Of a DNA stretch of 5,073 nt, positions 3,721 to 5,073 are shown in pieces. Position 1 is the first letter of the stretch. The number at the start of each line of letters is the position of its first letter. This DNA is from Candidatus Moranbacteria bacterium CG_4_8_14_3_um_filter_34_16 (lineage in GTDB: Bacteria > Patescibacteriota > Minisyncoccia > Moranbacterales > UBA2206). The DNA lies in NCBI GenBank assembly GCA_002782345.1, contig PFHO01000023.1:1-5073 (forward strand). The letters are read 5' to 3'. Both the position numbers and the translations under genes were made by a program. Under the pieces are notes generated by a model. That model had not been told where the DNA came from. It did not search any database and saw nothing but the letters and a program-made list of their open reading frames with translations.

Positions 3721-4419
3721 TCAATCCTCATCGCAACAAATAATTTTTCTCGCATAAAATAAATTTTCTTGACCATTTTTTCTTTCTCCGACCGCTCGCA
3801 AAAATTTTCCTCTTTGAGAATAAATTCCCGGAATGCGAAAAAAACTTTCTTCGGGTATAACAGAAATTTTTTCACCTTCTTCATCTTGAATAATTATCTT
3901 GTTGCCTGAAAATTCGCTAATACGACCATAAATCGCCTCTTTACGAAAAATTTCATTTTTTTTCAAAGTATAATTCAAAAACATTTTTTCTCGCGAAAAA
4001 CCCCAAAGGCCTCCTAATATAATCGCAAAACCAAAAAAAGAAATCACCCATATCCACGGTTGAAAACATTTCCCGCAAAGAAAAATAACTTTTCCGGCGA
4101 AGAAAACCGCTAACAAAATAAAGCTCACTAAAAGAAAAAAATGTCCTAACGGCAAAGAAAACAAAAATATCTTTGCTCCTGACACACCTAAACTCAAAAA
4201 TTTAAAAATGCCGGTAGTCTTGATGAAAAAAACAATCGCCCCCGCTAAAATTGCTCCTCCTAAAAACGATACTCCGCAAATCAACAAAAAACCAAACTTT
4301 TCAAAAACAAAAAATCCCGAGCTTTTCATTTTTATTTTCCCGCAATTTATTTTGGACATTACCGCTTTTTTGATATTTTTATCTGCTCCTGGTTGATTTT
4401 TTGATTCTATGTGACCCAT
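3721..4419 (-). CDS. Three-helix membrane protein next to ECF sigma factor
   Basis: A 232-residue protein from ATG 4419-4417; there is no Shine-Dalgarno sequence, and Met21 (MSKINCGKIKMKSS) is a plausible alternative start. The N-terminal part is basic and hydrophilic. Spans lie at about residues 43-67, 88-115 and 121-142. A soluble C-terminal domain (150-232) has alternating strand-like segments such as YGRISEFSGNKIIIQDEEGE followed by KISVIPEESFF, which suggests a small beta-barrel. The motif K-I-x-x-G-K-I-K-M-[K/R] before the first span resembles a membrane family I associate with sigma factors in Parcubacteria; this is from memory, not a search. Its place 86 bases after the ECF sigma gene suggests an anti-sigma or sensing role, but no zinc-binding anti-sigma (ZAS) His/Cys motif is present. 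Cys115 and Cys118 form a C-x-x-C at the membrane edge. Function is inferred from context only. Confidence 0.7.
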   Translation of the reverse strand: MGHIESKNQPGADKNIKKAVMSKINCGKIKMKSSGFFVFEKFGFLLICGVSFLGGAILAGAIVFFIKTTGIFKFLSLGVSGAKIFLFSLPLGHFFLLVSFILLAVFFAGKVIFLCGKCFQPWIWVISFFGFAIILGGLWGFSREKMFLNYTLKKNEIFRKEAIYGRISEFSGNKIIIQDEEGEKISVIPEESFFRIPGIYSQRGKFLRAVGERKNGQENLFYARKIICCDED

Positions 4420-4438
4420 TTTTTAGTTGTTTAAAAAA

Positions 4439-4492
4439 AATTATTTAAACCGGAAAATTATACGCAAAAAATACTAGGAAGTTTAAATTATT
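4439..4492. repeat. Inverted GTTTAAAT repeats around the promoter
   Basis: AATTATTTAAAC (4439-4450) and GTTTAAATTATT (4481-4492) are inverted copies, 11 of 12 matching, with 30 bases between that include the -10 element at 4457-4462. A third half-copy, GTTTAAA (4429-4435), also pairs with TTTAAAC (4444-4450). The arrangement could be an operator around the promoter, but all copies are A/T-rich. Confidence 0.4.
4457..4462 (-). promoter_or_regulatory. -10 element for the 3721-4419 gene
   Basis: A perfect TATAAT on the minus strand in the 86-base gap after the sigma gene; an upstream TTAAAC at 18 bp is a poor -35. Transcription would start near 4450, about 30 bases before the ATG. It looks like a housekeeping rather than an ECF-type promoter, so the membrane protein may be made even when the sigma factor is inactive. 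Confidence 0.4.
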
Positions 4493-4505
4493 CTGCCGAA
4501 TCTTA

Positions 4506-5073
4506 TTACAAACTTCTCTCCTTTTTCATTTCAAAATAAAGTTTTTCTTTGGCGCGACTGATCAATGTTCCCACCGTATTTATCGGTTTTGCTAAAATTT
4601 CACTTATTTCTTGATAAGATTTTTCTGAAAAATATCGCAAAAGCAGAATTTGTCTGTATTTGAACGGCAACTTTTCAAGGGCTCTCTCCAACTCTTGCTT
4701 TCTTTCTTTTTTCAAAAAAATTTTATCCGCTCCATTTTCAGAATTAGACATTTCCAATTTATCTTTTGACATCACTATATTTTCCCAAGAGATAAATTTT
4801 TTCAAAGATTTTCTTCTGATATAATTCACTGCTTCATTATGAGAAATACGATATATCCAGGAAGAAAATTTTCTTTTTGGATCATAGCTTTTGAGATTTT
4901 CATAAGCTTTAAGAAAAACGTCCTGCAAAACGTCATCCGCATCTTCTTTTGAACCCATTAATCTATAAAGATAAGCAAAAAGTTTTCCTTGATAACGATC
5001 TATTATCTCGTCATATCTGGCCACATCCTTTTGGCAAATAATTTTCACTAATTCGTTATCTGACAAATTTTTT
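4506..5073 (-). CDS. ECF-type RNA polymerase sigma factor, 5' partial
   Basis: Directs RNA polymerase to a specific set of promoters. Counting from the TTG at 5066-5064, region 2 spans residues 18-85: DADDVLQDVFLKAYENL is the core-polymerase and -10 helix, and FSSWIYRISHNEAVNYIRRK is region 2.3/2.4. A linker of about 35 residues follows, then region 4 (122-180): ALEKLPFKYRQILLLRYFSE, KSYQEISEILAKPINTVGTL and ISRAKEKL form the helix-turn-helix that reads the -35. No region 3 is present, as usual for ECF factors. The frame is open to the window edge (K-K-L-S-D-N-E-L-V), and since homologs often begin a few residues before L-S-D-E-E-L, the true start is probably just outside. Its neighbour 86 bases downstream is a membrane protein that could be its partner. 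Confidence 0.93.
   Translation of the reverse strand, partial: KNLSDNELVKIICQKDVARYDEIIDRYQGKLFAYLYRLMGSKEDADDVLQDVFLKAYENLKSYDPKRKFSSWIYRISHNEAVNYIRRKSLKKFISWENIVMSKDKLEMSNSENGADKIFLKKERKQELERALEKLPFKYRQILLLRYFSEKSYQEISEILAKPINTVGTLISRAKEKLYFEMKKERSL

Noticed and set aside
3699..3884. Minus-strand ORF of 61 codons
   Set aside because: Out-of-frame shadow of the 3' part of the membrane protein gene at 3721-4419.
4208..4396. Plus-strand ORF of 62 codons
   Set aside because: Antisense to the N-terminal half of the membrane protein at 3721-4419; no start signals.

Overview
The window is A+T-rich bacterial DNA. Nearly every protein gene lies on the minus strand, most genes have weak or no Shine-Dalgarno sequence, and the proteins are small and mostly membrane-associated. 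A TrmB-like regulator, an ECF sigma factor followed by a small membrane protein, and decayed transposase and GIY-YIG genes together recall Patescibacteria (CPR, Parcubacteria-like) genomes. That placement is an inference from style and gene content; no taxonomic marker is present.

Layout from right to left, which is the direction of transcription of the minus-strand genes. An ECF sigma-70 factor (4506-5073, 5' end outside the window) is followed by a three-helix membrane protein (3721-4419) with its own -10 element; the pair may form a sigma/membrane-partner unit. A hairpin terminator (3653-3682) closes this unit. Next comes a 26-bp piece that repeats the 5' end of the neighbouring tRNA gene, then the C-terminal remnant of a GIY-YIG nuclease gene that reads into the intact tRNA-Glu(UUC) gene (3426-3500). 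Downstream of the tRNA are a four-helix membrane protein (2991-3362), a broken DDE (rve-type) transposase (2709-2977), and a TrmB-family regulator (1886-2647) with an extended -10 promoter and a strong bidirectional terminator.

The left third (172-1885) has little protein coding. It holds one credible small gene (889-1110), a membrane-anchored peptide with an arginine-rich tail. Between this gene and a good minus-strand promoter at 1569-1597 lies a long, hairpin-rich stretch that may be a regulatory leader or a free-standing structured RNA. A 60-68 bp element inside it recurs, diverged, near 567-634. Region 355-600 is also full of inverted repeats and ends the minus-strand transcript with a T-tailed hairpin. 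A 5'-partial-free but 3'-truncated gene starts at 171 and runs out of the window at position 1.

The most striking small unit is on the plus strand at 1762-1887: a near-consensus promoter, an ideal Shine-Dalgarno sequence, a four-codon ORF (M-G-G-C-stop), and a strong terminator, about 90 nt in all. A second tiny ORF with the same 12-nt ribosome-binding block lies at 820-862 on the minus strand. These are the best candidates for something undescribed; none has a function that can be read from sequence alone.
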